A stretch of 64,000 bases of DNA from an uncultured Mycoplasmatota bacterium. Lineage in GTDB: Bacteria > Bacillota_I > Bacilli_A > RF39 > UBA660. The notes below the pieces were generated by a model, which saw nothing but the letters and a program-made list of their open reading frames with translations, was not told the origin of the DNA and did no database searches. The position numbers and the translations under genes were made by a program. The DNA lies in contig USGV01000004.1 of the NCBI GenBank assembly GCA_900554305.1, positions 4,324-68,323 of the forward strand, written 5' to 3'. Every line of letters begins with the position of its first letter. Position 1 is the first letter of the stretch. Below, piece by piece: positions 16,514-25,658 of the stretch.

Positions 16514-17518
16514 ATGAAAAAAACAATTTTAACAGGACTAAGACCCACTGGAAACTTACACTTAGGCCATCTTTTTGGAGCAGGACAAAACTATATTAAA
16601 TTACAAGATGATTATGATTTCTATTTAGAGATTGCTGATGTACAAGCATTAACTGATAACTTTAATAATCCTGAAAAAGTAAGAAAAAATGTAACAGAAA
16701 TCACAATAGATTTATTATCCATTGGACTAGATCCCAAAAAGGTAAATTTCTTTATTCAATCTAAAATACCAGAAATTGCTGAACTTACTGTCTATTATTC
16801 AAACCTAGTTACAGTAGCAAGACTAGAAAGAAATCCTACAGTAAAAACAGAAATCACCCAAAAGAAAGAATTATTTGGTAATGATGGAGAATCAATTACT
16901 TATGGATTTTTAGGATACCCAGTATCACAAGCTGCTGACATTACAGCCTTCGATGGAGAACTAGTTCCTGTTGGAGAAGATCAACTTCCCCTATTAGAAC
17001 AATGTCGTGAAATTGTCAGAAAATTCAATTCAATTTACGGTGAAACTTTAAAAGAACCACAAGCAATATTAAGTGAAACAAAAAGAGTAAAAGGTCTAGA
17101 TGGAAACGATAAAATGGGAAAAAGTTTAGGCAATGCTATTTTCCTAAACGATAATGAAGAAACCATTCAGAAAAAAATTATGGGAGCAGTTACTGATCCA
17201 GAAAAAATAAAAAAAGACGACCCTGCAAATCCAGATGTCTGTATGGTTTACTACTATCATAAATTAGTAAATACAAAAGAAAGCAATGAAAAAATTTGTA
17301 ACGAATGTAAAAAAGGTACACGTGGATGTGTACAATGTAAAAAAGAGCTTATTGAAGCTATGAACCACTTCCTAAGCCCTATTAGAGAAAAAAGAAAATA
17401 TTATGAAGAACACCCAGAAGTGATAAAGGAAATATTAAAAAACGGAACAGAAAAAGCAAAAGAAAAAGCAGAAGAACAAATGAAAAATGTAAGAAAAGCT
17501 ATGAAAATAGACTATTAA
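16514..17518 (+). CDS. trpS: Tryptophan--tRNA ligase
   Basis: The 334-residue protein is a class I synthetase. The HIGH-type motif is TGNLHLGHLFG near residue 13 and the KMSKS loop reads DKMGKSLGN near residue 199. The TrpRS-specific middle (YPVSQAADITAFDGELVPVGEDQLP) is intact. It charges tRNA-Trp. A Cys-rich insert near residues 250-272 (CNECKKGTRGCVQCK) could bind zinc, a feature of some bacterial TrpRS. No T-box leader is present in the 46 bases upstream. The start follows GAAAGTGATAAA. Confidence 0.96.
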   Translation: MKKTILTGLRPTGNLHLGHLFGAGQNYIKLQDDYDFYLEIADVQALTDNFNNPEKVRKNVTEITIDLLSIGLDPKKVNFFIQSKIPEIAELTVYYSNLVTVARLERNPTVKTEITQKKELFGNDGESITYGFLGYPVSQAADITAFDGELVPVGEDQLPLLEQCREIVRKFNSIYGETLKEPQAILSETKRVKGLDGNDKMGKSLGNAIFLNDNEETIQKKIMGAVTDPEKIKKDDPANPDVCMVYYYHKLVNTKESNEKICNECKKGTRGCVQCKKELIEAMNHFLSPIREKRKYYEEHPEVIKEILKNGTEKAKEKAEEQMKNVRKAMKIDY

Positions 17519-17548
17519 AAAAGCATCAACAGATGCTTTTATTTTTTT
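17519..17548. terminator. Bidirectional terminator between trpS and the DUF3603-like gene
   Basis: AAGCATC / GATGCTT stem with a four-base loop, A-rich on the left and T-rich on the right, so it can serve trpS (+) and the converging minus-strand gene. Confidence 0.7.
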
Positions 17549-18183
17549 GAATAACTTAAACGAATAATATCAAATAATTTTTGATAGCGAAAATCAAAAT
17601 GAGATGACATATCTTCCATCAATTTCTGATGCTTTATATCAAATGATAAATCATCTTTACCAAATATCTCCTCATATAAATAATTAAACATATCTCTATC
17701 CTTATCCTCAGTAAAAGACGAAATTTCTGATAATAAATAACGTCTTTGAAATTCCTCTTTCCTAGTCAAAAAAGAAGTTTCATAATTAGAATTCAAAACT
17801 TTATATGCAACTGATACTTCTTCAATACCTTTCGCAATTTCAATTACTTCAGCTTCCTCATCCAATAATAAACAACTTTTTGATAATACTTCACCATTCC
17901 TAGAAAATTCAATAGCTACTACCCTATTCAAATCACAAAACAAACAACTATAAAAAATAGATTTTCGCTTCTTATAAAGCAATGTCTTTCCTTTAATCGA
18001 TTCTAAAAACTTGGAATCTACTTTAATATTAGAAAAACAAAAATGATCAATATCAACACTTGGAACAACAAATAAGGGAATTCTTTTGATATGTTCTAAA
18101 ACATCAGCACTATCCCACTCAAAAAATTCTACTAATCGATCACTATCCTGATAGTTAAGTAATAAATCATAAATATAAATCAT
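17539..18183 (-). CDS. DUF3603-like protein
   Basis: This 214-residue soluble protein resembles DUF3603: an MIYIYDLLLNYQDSDRLVEFFEW start, an IPLFVVPSVDIDHF segment, then a helical C-terminus with RRYLLSEISSFTEDKDRDMFNYLYEE. The family is found in Bacilli and has no known function. The start at 18183 follows AAAGGGGAA; a longer frame to 18219 is not supported. It overlaps the upstream small membrane gene by 17 bases, indicating co-expression. Confidence 0.65.
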   Translation of the reverse strand: MIYIYDLLLNYQDSDRLVEFFEWDSADVLEHIKRIPLFVVPSVDIDHFCFSNIKVDSKFLESIKGKTLLYKKRKSIFYSCLFCDLNRVVAIEFSRNGEVLSKSCLLLDEEAEVIEIAKGIEEVSVAYKVLNSNYETSFLTRKEEFQRRYLLSEISSFTEDKDRDMFNYLYEEIFGKDDLSFDIKHQKLMEDMSSHFDFRYQKLFDIIRLSYSKK

Positions 18184-18385
18184 GCTTTTTCCCCTTTCTA
18201 AAAATACCGCAACAAACAAAAATAACTCCTACAAAAAACGAATAGCATTCCCATCTAGAAAACAAAAATACTAAATATTCTAAAAAAGTATAACCAAATA
18301 CAAATAAATTAAAATATAAAATAAAAAAAGTTATACCAATGCTCATAAATATAATTCCTAAAACATAATAAAAAAAATTCTTCAT
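18167..18385 (-). CDS. Small two-helix membrane protein
   Basis: The 72-residue frame from the ATG at 18385 encodes two hydrophobic helices (about residues 3-24 and 45-62) and a basic C-terminus (RKGKKHDLYL). A weak AAGG lies upstream. Overlap with the DUF3603-like gene supports it as real. Family not recognised. Confidence 0.5.
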   Translation of the reverse strand: MKNFFYYVLGIIFMSIGITFFILYFNLFVFGYTFLEYLVFLFSRWECYSFFVGVIFVCCGIFRKGKKHDLYL

Positions 18386-18439
18386 ACTAAACCTTATGAA
18401 TAAACTATTTTTAGTATACAAATAAAAATTAAAAATATA

Positions 18440-18465
18440 CAAAAAAACTATCTTTATAGATAGTT
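18440..18465 (-). terminator. Intrinsic terminator of the 234-residue unknown gene
   Basis: AACTATCT / AGATAGTT stem, four-base loop, followed by T residues on the minus strand. Confidence 0.75.
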
Positions 18466-18469
18466 AATA

Positions 18470-19174
18470 TCACATCCCATATTGATAAACTTTCCCCGTC
18501 TGAACCTCTTTTAAAGAAGTATTAGTCTTAGAAGAATTATTATAATTAAGTAGTAAAATCTGTTCAATTGCACGATTAACATAATCATCATTTTCATAAA
18601 AAGAAAAAACTTTCATCTCATTTAACTGGCCATCCAAAAAAGTCTCAACAACAGAAAACAGAGCATCCTCGACTAAATAAGTTCTGTTATCAAATTCAGA
18701 TATCACCCCATCAGAAAAAATTATATCTTCTTCATTAAGCTTATAAAAACCATTAGGATTAGCCATCTGATAGACTCCCTTAGCCTTTTCATGCTTCAAT
18801 TTAGAATTCAAAGATTTTGTCTTTTCCATATCATAAATTAACTGCTCCATCTGAGAAAACGCCATTTCATCAAATCTACTTAAAATTTTTGGAACTTTTG
18901 AATAACAAAAATCAGGAAAAAATCTTATAGTATCACTATCTTCTCTATGGATAAGCTCTATACTTCCCATACCAGAATCAAAATAAGATTCCAAGGAAGG
19001 CATAAAATCAAAATCTTCCTTAGTATGAAAAAAAGAAAACAAATCATTATACTTTCTGTTACTTAGCCACGGAAAAAAATCATCAGGAATATTTTGTGTA
19101 AATACTAAATATCCTGCTTCTGCTCGAACTGCTAAATATAAATCAATAAAATCTTTTTTAGAGCTAAGCCTCAT
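18470..19174 (-). CDS. Unknown soluble protein
   Basis: This 234-residue protein is not recognised. It has no membrane segment or signal. It is rich in aromatic and acidic residues, with a RSSKK-type basic start and a central helix (SQMEQLIYDMEKTKSLNSKLKHEKAKG). The start follows GGGGGTG and a terminator closes the gene, so it is probably monocistronic. Its composition is like the unknown protein at 11056 but I see no alignable motif. Confidence 0.65.
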   Translation of the reverse strand: MRLSSKKDFIDLYLAVRAEAGYLVFTQNIPDDFFPWLSNRKYNDLFSFFHTKEDFDFMPSLESYFDSGMGSIELIHREDSDTIRFFPDFCYSKVPKILSRFDEMAFSQMEQLIYDMEKTKSLNSKLKHEKAKGVYQMANPNGFYKLNEEDIIFSDGVISEFDNRTYLVEDALFSVVETFLDGQLNEMKVFSFYENDDYVNRAIEQILLLNYNNSSKTNTSLKEVQTGKVYQYGM

Positions 19175-19235
19175 ACTTGCACCCCCTAATTAGTGCCTTA
19201 TTTTACCACAATCTACGAAAAAAGAAAACAAGAAA

Positions 19236-20306
19236 TCATTCCTCCTTGTCTTCAATCATACCAACTTCTACTTTATTAATACTATCAAATTTTTTAGAAA
19301 TCTTTTCTGTAGTAATTGAAACATTTTCTACATCTTTATTAACAGTTTGAATACTCCGTGCAAGCTTATCCCATCTTTCACGATAGCGAGCAAATTCCAA
19401 TCCTAACTTATTCAACTCTTCATGGATAACAGATGTATATTTATCCCTTTCCATATTTTTAATAATCATTTCTATAACAGTAAGAGTAGAAATCAAGGTA
19501 GTTGGACTAGTAATCCAAACTCTTTTTTTATAAGCATATTCAATGATATCAGAATGATAGGCATTAACTTCTGCAAAAATTGCCTCCGCTGGCAAAAACA
19601 GAATAGCCTGATCTGAAGTTTCTCCCGGAATAATATATTTATTACTAATAGCATCAATGTGCTTTTTCATATCTTGTTTAAACATCTTCTCATAATTTTC
19701 TCGCATCTCAATAGATAGCTTTTTATCTACCATCATCTGATAATGTTCTAAAGGAAATTTAGAATCAATTGCAATTGTGCCCAATGGTTCTGGAGCAAAT
19801 AAAACACAATCTGCAATAACTCCAGTACTTAAAGTATATTGTAATCGATAAATAGAATCGTTTTTTTCTCCAAAAACACTAGACAAAATATGCTTTAAGT
19901 TTACTTCTCCAAAAATACCTCGAGTCTTTTTATCAGTTAAAATACTTTGTAAACTAACAATATCAGTAGATAATGTTTCAATTTTTTTCTGTGCCTCATC
20001 TATTTTAGATAACCGCTCAATAACATTCATAAATGTCTTATTTGTCTTTTCAAAGTTTTGATCAAGTCTTTCATTTACTTTTTCATTAACCGCAAGTAAA
20101 CGTCTCTCAACTTGCTCATTCAGTTTAGAAAAATCCTCATTCAAGCTATGAGATAAATCATTTTTAAAATCCCCCATTTCCTTCATCATATTAACTTCAA
20201 GTCTCCCTAAACGTTCAGTAATATTACTTTCATTAATATTTTTAAAAAGAGAAATTACAACTAAAACCAATATAACAACTAACAAACCTACAATAATATA
20301 ATCCAC
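19236..20306 (-). CDS. rmuC: RmuC-family protein
   Basis: The 356-residue protein has an N-terminal membrane anchor (about 3-20), a long coiled coil (about 30-120) and the RmuC nuclease-like core: GIFGEVNLKHILSSVFGE, GVIADCVLFAPEPLGTIAIDSKFPLE and ITSPTTLISTLTVIEMI. RmuC limits DNA inversions and rearrangements in Escherichia coli, probably as a nuclease of the restriction-endonuclease fold; the D...DSK residues are present. Start is GTG at 20306 behind AGGAGGATTTTT. Confidence 0.92.
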   Translation of the reverse strand: MDYIIVGLLVVILVLVVISLFKNINESNITERLGRLEVNMMKEMGDFKNDLSHSLNEDFSKLNEQVERRLLAVNEKVNERLDQNFEKTNKTFMNVIERLSKIDEAQKKIETLSTDIVSLQSILTDKKTRGIFGEVNLKHILSSVFGEKNDSIYRLQYTLSTGVIADCVLFAPEPLGTIAIDSKFPLEHYQMMVDKKLSIEMRENYEKMFKQDMKKHIDAISNKYIIPGETSDQAILFLPAEAIFAEVNAYHSDIIEYAYKKRVWITSPTTLISTLTVIEMIIKNMERDKYTSVIHEELNKLGLEFARYRERWDKLARSIQTVNKDVENVSITTEKISKKFDSINKVEVGMIEDKEE

Positions 20307-20319
20307 AAAAATCCTCCTA

Positions 20320-20904
20320 CTAATCTAAATCTACTTTTTTACTAACAATCTTAGATATTACATAAGCAACAATTAACATTAAAGAAATAATAATAATTGT
20401 ATTAATATCCGTCATACTTTCAATAAAACTCTTACTTACATATCCCCAAAAAATAAGCATAAAAATCTTTCCTATAATAATTGCTGCCAAAAACTTCCTG
20501 CGACTCATCCGAACGATACCACAAATAATATTAATTAAAAAAGCTGGAGTAAAGGGTAAGGCAACAACCAATACCAAGTTTGGAAAAGAAATATCACGAA
20601 ACTTAGTAATAGATTTTTCAACCTTTTGCAATGTTTTCTTCGAAAGTACCTTTACCAAAAACTTTTCAGAAAGAAAAGAAAAAAAGGTAAAAGAAATAAA
20701 ACAACCAAGACATGTTGCAATCCAAGATAAAAAAATACCCACAATGCCACCAAAAGCATTTACATTTAAAGCAACAAAAACTCCTAAAGGAAGAACTGGC
20801 AAAAAAGATTCCAAAAGAATCAATAAAAAACCAAAGAGTAAACCTCCTTGACTAATAAAATTAGTGCAAAAATCAACAAAATTCTGAATTGCTTCCACTG
20901 GCAT
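20320..20904 (-). CDS. TVP38/TMEM64 (DedA-like) membrane protein
   Basis: The roughly 194-residue protein has about five membrane helices and the VTT/DedA landmarks: LLILLESFLPVLPLGVFV near the N-terminus, and LVLVVALPFTPAFLINIICG with a following basic loop (RMSRRKF). Family members are linked to phospholipid or undecaprenyl-phosphate transport. It lies 13 bases upstream of rmuC in the same direction and probably shares a transcript. Start ATG 20904 has a weak GGGTG upstream. Confidence 0.8.
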   Translation of the reverse strand: MPVEAIQNFVDFCTNFISQGGLLFGFLLILLESFLPVLPLGVFVALNVNAFGGIVGIFLSWIATCLGCFISFTFFSFLSEKFLVKVLSKKTLQKVEKSITKFRDISFPNLVLVVALPFTPAFLINIICGIVRMSRRKFLAAIIIGKIFMLIFWGYVSKSFIESMTDINTIIIISLMLIVAYVISKIVSKKVDLD

Positions 20905-20929
20905 CACCCATTAATATTATAGTACAAAA

Positions 20930-21214
20930 CTAATCTATTAACAAGTAATTCTGATATCCTCCAATAATAGAAAACACATGATAACCTTGCATTCTCAGCC
21001 TTTTACAAACATCAGCACTAATATAACCAACATCGCAATACAAATAATAAATATCTTTATAATTTAAATAAGAATTAGCATGATATAAAAGTTCAGAACT
21101 GATAATATTTTGAGCACCGGGAACATGACCTTGAAGATAACTTTCTTTATCCCTAATATCTATCAAAATTCCCTTACTAGGAAGAGAAAAAAAATCTCTA
21201 AAAGTAATATTCAT
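20930..21214 (-). CDS. Rhodanese-like domain protein
   Basis: The 94-residue single-domain protein has rhodanese features: ILIDIRDKESYLQGHVPGAQNI and active-site loop YLYCDVGYISADVCKRL, with the catalytic Cys in YCDVGY, then GYHVFSIIGGYQNYL. The loop lacks the Arg usual in C-x-x-G-x-R, so sulfurtransferase activity is plausible but unproven. Start at 21214 follows AGGTGG. It lies just downstream of the secretion locus, after its last terminator. Confidence 0.85.
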   Translation of the reverse strand: MNITFRDFFSLPSKGILIDIRDKESYLQGHVPGAQNIISSELLYHANSYLNYKDIYYLYCDVGYISADVCKRLRMQGYHVFSIIGGYQNYLLID

Positions 21215-21238
21215 ATTTACCACCTAATATAAACTATG

Positions 21239-21269
21239 AAAAAAAAGAATCTATCATCATAATAGATTC
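21239..21269 (-). terminator. Terminator at the end of the 26-kb secretion operon
   Basis: GAATCTAT / ATAGATTC stem, seven-base loop, followed by eight T on the minus strand, immediately after the last gene (21270). Confidence 0.8.
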
Positions 21270-22448
21270 CTATTTTATCTTATAAGGTTTTGCCTCTGTA
21301 CCTTTACCACTCTTAAGTAATACATTGCCATCTAACATAATAACTACTCTAGGATACATATAGCTAGATGTTGTAGTAGCTTCTGCAACACCACTAGAAC
21401 TAACACCATAAGCCTCATCAGTATTGTCTTTAACAGCAGTAACTAACCACCATTTATAAGAGGCTGCTAAATAATTATAATTTTGACAAGAATAATCAAC
21501 AATTGTTTTACAATTAGGATCAACACTACCCATCATAAAATCAGAAGCAGTAAGCAATCCAATTTTTTGATTTTCCAAAACTTCACTACATTCAATAGAA
21601 TTATCTGTAGCAGTATCAGAAACACTTCTCTTTCCAGTACATAAATCAAAAGCTACAGTTTTACTTCTATCATCGTCACTTAAGATAATTTTATATTCAT
21701 CGGTTGTATCATAGTATTCTAAAATAGAATCTTTAATACGGCTAGCAGAAAAAGTATTAATACCAATATTATATCCAACTTGAGAATTATAACGATCATC
21801 CCATGGAACAGACTCAGACATATCAGTATCCAAAATCAATAAAAAGTTTCCATCGGCAGTAACCTTAACAATTCGCCAAACCGCATTATCAAGTTCTAAA
21901 TAGTTATTAACAGTCTCACCACGATATACATAAGCATTTCCTACTTCATATAATCCATATCCTTCAGTAACAACATCTTTTGTAACTACTTCCTTTAAAG
22001 ATTGCGTAATGTAATCCTCACCACAATCTAATCTTGGAATATATAAATATCCATCACCATTCGTTTGTACAGTGACTGTACCAGAGCAAGACTTCCCTTC
22101 ACCTGTGTATTCAACCATTTCTTTCATATACTCAGAAGCAGCCAATGTCTCTACATCAATCTCAACGCGATGTGATTCTGTAGCAGGTAAACGCTTAGGA
22201 TGATCTTCAAAATATGCCTCTGCAGCATTAGTCATAATTTTTTCAATATCATCATAACTATAAGTCTTATTCGAAAAAAGAAGTAATACCACAGCAATTA
22301 ACACAACACCAATAACAATAACTCCACCAAAGATAAGTAATCTTTTTTTCAAATCATCATTAACACTATGAGAACTACTAGTTTTCTTATCTTTTGTCTC
22401 ATTAGTATTAATAGCATTAAAACTACCTACATTAAAATTTGTACCCAT
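21270..22448 (-). CDS. Membrane-anchored surface protein with pilin-like and DUF6273-like domains
   Basis: The 392-residue protein has a polar N-terminus, one membrane helix (about 37-59) and an external part. The first external domain (about 65-150) shares a pattern with proteins at 44304 and 53704: a helix with YFEDHPKRLP, then ETLAASEYMKEM, a Cys, and a strand ending in RLDCG. The second domain reads VWRIVKVTADGNFLLILD ... YPRVVIMLDGNVLL and ends GKGTEAKPYKIK, as in the two repeats of the 44304 protein; I compare it to DUF6273. Four or more Cys may form disulfides. It closes the operon behind virD4. Function unknown; a minor surface or pilus component is inferred. Confidence 0.75.
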   Translation of the reverse strand: MGTNFNVGSFNAINTNETKDKKTSSSHSVNDDLKKRLLIFGGVIVIGVVLIAVVLLLFSNKTYSYDDIEKIMTNAAEAYFEDHPKRLPATESHRVEIDVETLAASEYMKEMVEYTGEGKSCSGTVTVQTNGDGYLYIPRLDCGEDYITQSLKEVVTKDVVTEGYGLYEVGNAYVYRGETVNNYLELDNAVWRIVKVTADGNFLLILDTDMSESVPWDDRYNSQVGYNIGINTFSASRIKDSILEYYDTTDEYKIILSDDDRSKTVAFDLCTGKRSVSDTATDNSIECSEVLENQKIGLLTASDFMMGSVDPNCKTIVDYSCQNYNYLAASYKWWLVTAVKDNTDEAYGVSSSGVAEATTTSSYMYPRVVIMLDGNVLLKSGKGTEAKPYKIK

Positions 22449-22459
22449 AAATATACCTC

Positions 22460-24811
22460 CTAATTATCAAAAAAGTCATCAAAGAACTCATCGTCATCTT
22501 CATCATCTAATACTAAATTATTATTAACGTTAGCTGACTCTTTCTTTTCTGCTTCTTTTATCTCTGGCTCTTTTGCATCAGAAGAAGCAGGTTTGTTAGT
22601 AACTGGTTTCTGTTCAACTTTAGAAGATTCTGATTTAGGAGAAACAGCTTTCTCTTTTGCAGCATTTTGCTTTTCTTCTTCTTCAAGTTCAGCAATTTTC
22701 GCATCAATCTTCTTCATTAGCTCATCTACATCAAAACCAAGTCCATCATCTTTAGCAGGTACCGGATTTGATGATATTGGAGAAGTTGCTGGACGCATAG
22801 AAGGAGCGCCAGAATTCTCTCTAGGTAACGAATTACTACTAGAGTTATGGTTAGTTGCCATTGGAGAACCCATAGGTGCAAACGGATTCATTGCTGACGA
22901 TTGCCCATTTCCCACAGGTGCAAATGGATTCATGCCATTAGGCATATTCTCTCTAGGCATAGCATTAGGTCTAGGACCAGTCATACCACCTGCATTAGGT
23001 GCAAATGGATTTCTAGCTCCTCCCATAGGTGGCATACCTGCACCAAACATATTATTTCCACCTGCTGGATTTTGATTATCAGCAGAATTCATCATTTCAA
23101 GTAATTTTTTCTTCTTCTGTGCTTTTACAAATTCCTTAATATCAAATGTATGAACTGGAATTTTTTCACGAGTTGGATAAGTAGCTTTAGGATAGGTCCT
23201 TCCCCAATCCAACTTAAAATATGGTGTAAACTTCGTTTTAAAAGGTTGCTTTCTCATACGAAGAATAATAACCTCAAATTGTTTCATACGTTGTAAGTCA
23301 GAAACTGTAACAAGTGGTGTTGAAGCAGTTTTTTCATCTTTCTTAGATTTTACTTCACCACACATCTTAGAAATTTCTTCCAAAGCCTTTAATTCTGTAG
23401 TAATCAAATAAATAATATTACCACAGTTACCACGAATAGTTTCTGCATTTTCTTTTCCATAAACCTGATCAAGCTGAGCAAAGTTCTGAATAATCATAGT
23501 AAAACGAATCGCTCTAGAACGAGCCGCTGTAATCATAGTTGTAACATCTTTCAAAGGTGGCATATTAGCAAACTCATCAAGTAAGAAATTTGTACGAACA
23601 GGAAGTTTTCCACCATGTTCTTGTGCAACACCAATTAATGTTTCATAAATTTGTTTTAATAAAATTGTAACTAAAGAATGATATGTTTTCTTTTCATCTT
23701 GAATAACAATAAATACAGCAGTAGGTCTTTGACCAATACTCTCTAAATCAATATCACTATGTGATAACATCTCACTTAAATTATCACGAGATGCAAATAA
23801 TTTAACTTTTTGTTTAAATACAGATAAAATAGAACCTTTAGTTTCAGTAGGTGCCATAATTGTACTTGAAGCATTAATAGCTGCTGCACTAGCAGGATCC
23901 TTTGCTGCAAAATACTCTTTTATATATGTACTACCACCAAACTTTTCTTCACCAACAGTAGTTGCTAAAGAAATACTATTAATATTAATTTCTTCTTCTT
24001 TAGCATCTTCAAATAAACCTAAAGCAACTCCTGAAAAATAATCAGCAGAAGTTTTTTCCCAGAATGGATCTGCATTCTGATTGGACTCATCGTACAAAAT
24101 ATTTAAAGCTAAGTCATCAAGCAACTCAATAGCTTTATCTTGATTTCCTGATTTATACATTTGATATGGTAAAGACATTGGATTCCAAGCATTACCATTT
24201 TGCGGGTCACGGAAATTTAAAAGTAAGATCTGATATCCACGAGAACGTAACATATTACTAGTCTTTTCATAAATTTCACCTTTAGGGTCAGTAATAATCA
24301 TTGACTCCTTAGCCTTTGCCAAACTATGAACAAGAGGCAAAATAACAGTTTGAGTCTTACCAGAACCAGTAGCACCAATAACTAATGAATGGTACTCACT
24401 ATTATCTACCCACATCTCATTTTCATTTAAAATAAGTGGTACTCCAGCAGAGGTTGAGTTTTCCTGTTTAATTTCTACACGATCCAACTCTGATTTAATT
24501 TCTTTATCCTTAGCCCATCTAGAATACCCTTTATCTTTTTTATCAGTAGTAATACCAAAACCTTTCTCACGTTCGAAAAAATAAGAACTAACACTGACAA
24601 GCAAACCACCTAAGGCAAGAAAATAAAATACTAAAGTAGCTGCTATATATTTAGAACCGAAAGCAGGAAATGGGTTAAGACCTACTAAATAACCTTCCGT
24701 GGCAAAAGAAGATAAATTTAAGACACCAATACATACAATATATAATAAAAATATTGCAAATAAAACAAACATTAAAATATCTTCTGGATCTGCTCTAAAC
24801 TTAAATTTCAT
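22460..24811 (-). CDS. Type IV secretion coupling ATPase VirD4/TraG
   Basis: The 783-residue protein has two N-terminal membrane helices, then a VirD4/TraG motor: Walker A GATGSGKTQTV near residue 146, MIITDPKGEIYEKTSNML, Walker B LLDEFANMPPL near residue 411 and the IIQNFAQLDQVYG segment. It would bring substrates to the secretion channel at the membrane. The C-terminal 200 residues are low-complexity: three NPFAP repeats in a Gly/Pro/Met-rich stretch, then a Glu/Lys/Ser tail ending DDDEFFDDFFDN. Such tails in coupling proteins often bind substrates. No relaxase is encoded nearby, so protein rather than DNA substrates are likely. Start at 24811 follows GGGAG. Confidence 0.95.
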   Translation of the reverse strand: MKFKFRADPEDILMFVLFAIFLLYIVCIGVLNLSSFATEGYLVGLNPFPAFGSKYIAATLVFYFLALGGLLVSVSSYFFEREKGFGITTDKKDKGYSRWAKDKEIKSELDRVEIKQENSTSAGVPLILNENEMWVDNSEYHSLVIGATGSGKTQTVILPLVHSLAKAKESMIITDPKGEIYEKTSNMLRSRGYQILLLNFRDPQNGNAWNPMSLPYQMYKSGNQDKAIELLDDLALNILYDESNQNADPFWEKTSADYFSGVALGLFEDAKEEEININSISLATTVGEEKFGGSTYIKEYFAAKDPASAAAINASSTIMAPTETKGSILSVFKQKVKLFASRDNLSEMLSHSDIDLESIGQRPTAVFIVIQDEKKTYHSLVTILLKQIYETLIGVAQEHGGKLPVRTNFLLDEFANMPPLKDVTTMITAARSRAIRFTMIIQNFAQLDQVYGKENAETIRGNCGNIIYLITTELKALEEISKMCGEVKSKKDEKTASTPLVTVSDLQRMKQFEVIILRMRKQPFKTKFTPYFKLDWGRTYPKATYPTREKIPVHTFDIKEFVKAQKKKKLLEMMNSADNQNPAGGNNMFGAGMPPMGGARNPFAPNAGGMTGPRPNAMPRENMPNGMNPFAPVGNGQSSAMNPFAPMGSPMATNHNSSSNSLPRENSGAPSMRPATSPISSNPVPAKDDGLGFDVDELMKKIDAKIAELEEEEKQNAAKEKAVSPKSESSKVEQKPVTNKPASSDAKEPEIKEAEKKESANVNNNLVLDDEDDDEFFDDFFDN

Positions 24812-24866
24812 TTGATTACTCCCTTTCGCCAACTATTATAACATCAAAACTTCATATCGTCATTAT

Positions 24867-25649
24867 TTATTGATTAGAAATTTCAATTTCAAACGCATCA
24901 TCGCGGAATTCATATAACATAGTAAGAGGTGTCTGATTACTATATTTTGCACAAGTTAAGATTAATTCATATTCTTTATCATTATCGACATCTGCAACAG
25001 TATACAAACTAGGCTTACAACCATTAACCCCTTCATTTGTATCTACATCTTCATAAAGCATATATATTTTATTGTTATCAACCATAAATACAAAAGAAAA
25101 ATATTTATCTGGGAAAAAGTCAATAGCAAAAACATTACTAACAACATAAAACTCTTCCGCAATACCATCTTTATCAAAATCCACATCAGAAACTGTTGCT
25201 AATGTATAATTCACATTAGTATCAAAACCATGTTCCTGTAATACCTGATTAACATAAGTGTAATCTGTAATATTATTAGTAGTAAAATTTAAAATATCCA
25301 TATCAAAGTCTGCTTGGTAGGCGAAAAGATTACCATCGTAAGAAATCGCATTTCGATTATTATCAAATAAATACCATTGATCATCTTGCCAAACCAAATA
25401 CTTACCAAAATATTGATTATTAACATAAATATTAAATTTTTGCCAATTTAAAGTAGAAAGTAAAGATGAGGTGTTCATATTAAACCAATTCCTAGAAGAA
25501 TAATTCCAAACAGCGGAATTACCTACTAATAAAGTAGTAGTTGCTTTTCTCTCTCGAGTCTCGCTAACACCAAAAGCAAGATACATCACAACCGCATAAA
25601 CAATTAAAACAGCAATAATGATAATATACTTTAATTTTCCCTTTTTCAT
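24867..25649 (-). CDS. Lipid-bilayer-anchored surface protein with calcium-loop-like repeats
   Basis: The 260-residue protein has one N-terminal helix (about 7-26) and an external domain. Two D-x-D-x-D-type loops, SDVDFDKDGIAEEFYVVS and ADVDNDKEYELILT, resemble the calcium-binding turns of VCBS/FG-GAP repeats. Two Cys (CKPS and TCAK) may pair. It sits between virD4 and the SpoIID/C39 gene, ten bases from the latter. I do not recognise a secretion-system family; VirB8-like and pilus-adhesin roles are possible but unsupported. Confidence 0.65.
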   Translation of the reverse strand: MKKGKLKYIIIIAVLIVYAVVMYLAFGVSETRERKATTTLLVGNSAVWNYSSRNWFNMNTSSLLSTLNWQKFNIYVNNQYFGKYLVWQDDQWYLFDNNRNAISYDGNLFAYQADFDMDILNFTTNNITDYTYVNQVLQEHGFDTNVNYTLATVSDVDFDKDGIAEEFYVVSNVFAIDFFPDKYFSFVFMVDNNKIYMLYEDVDTNEGVNGCKPSLYTVADVDNDKEYELILTCAKYSNQTPLTMLYEFRDDAFEIEISNQ

Positions 25650-25658
25650 ATCTTTCTC

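Noticed and set aside
22593-23075. 160-codon open frame on the plus strand
   Set aside because: Antisense to the low-complexity tail of virD4; composition mirrors the repeats, and no ribosome binding site was seen.
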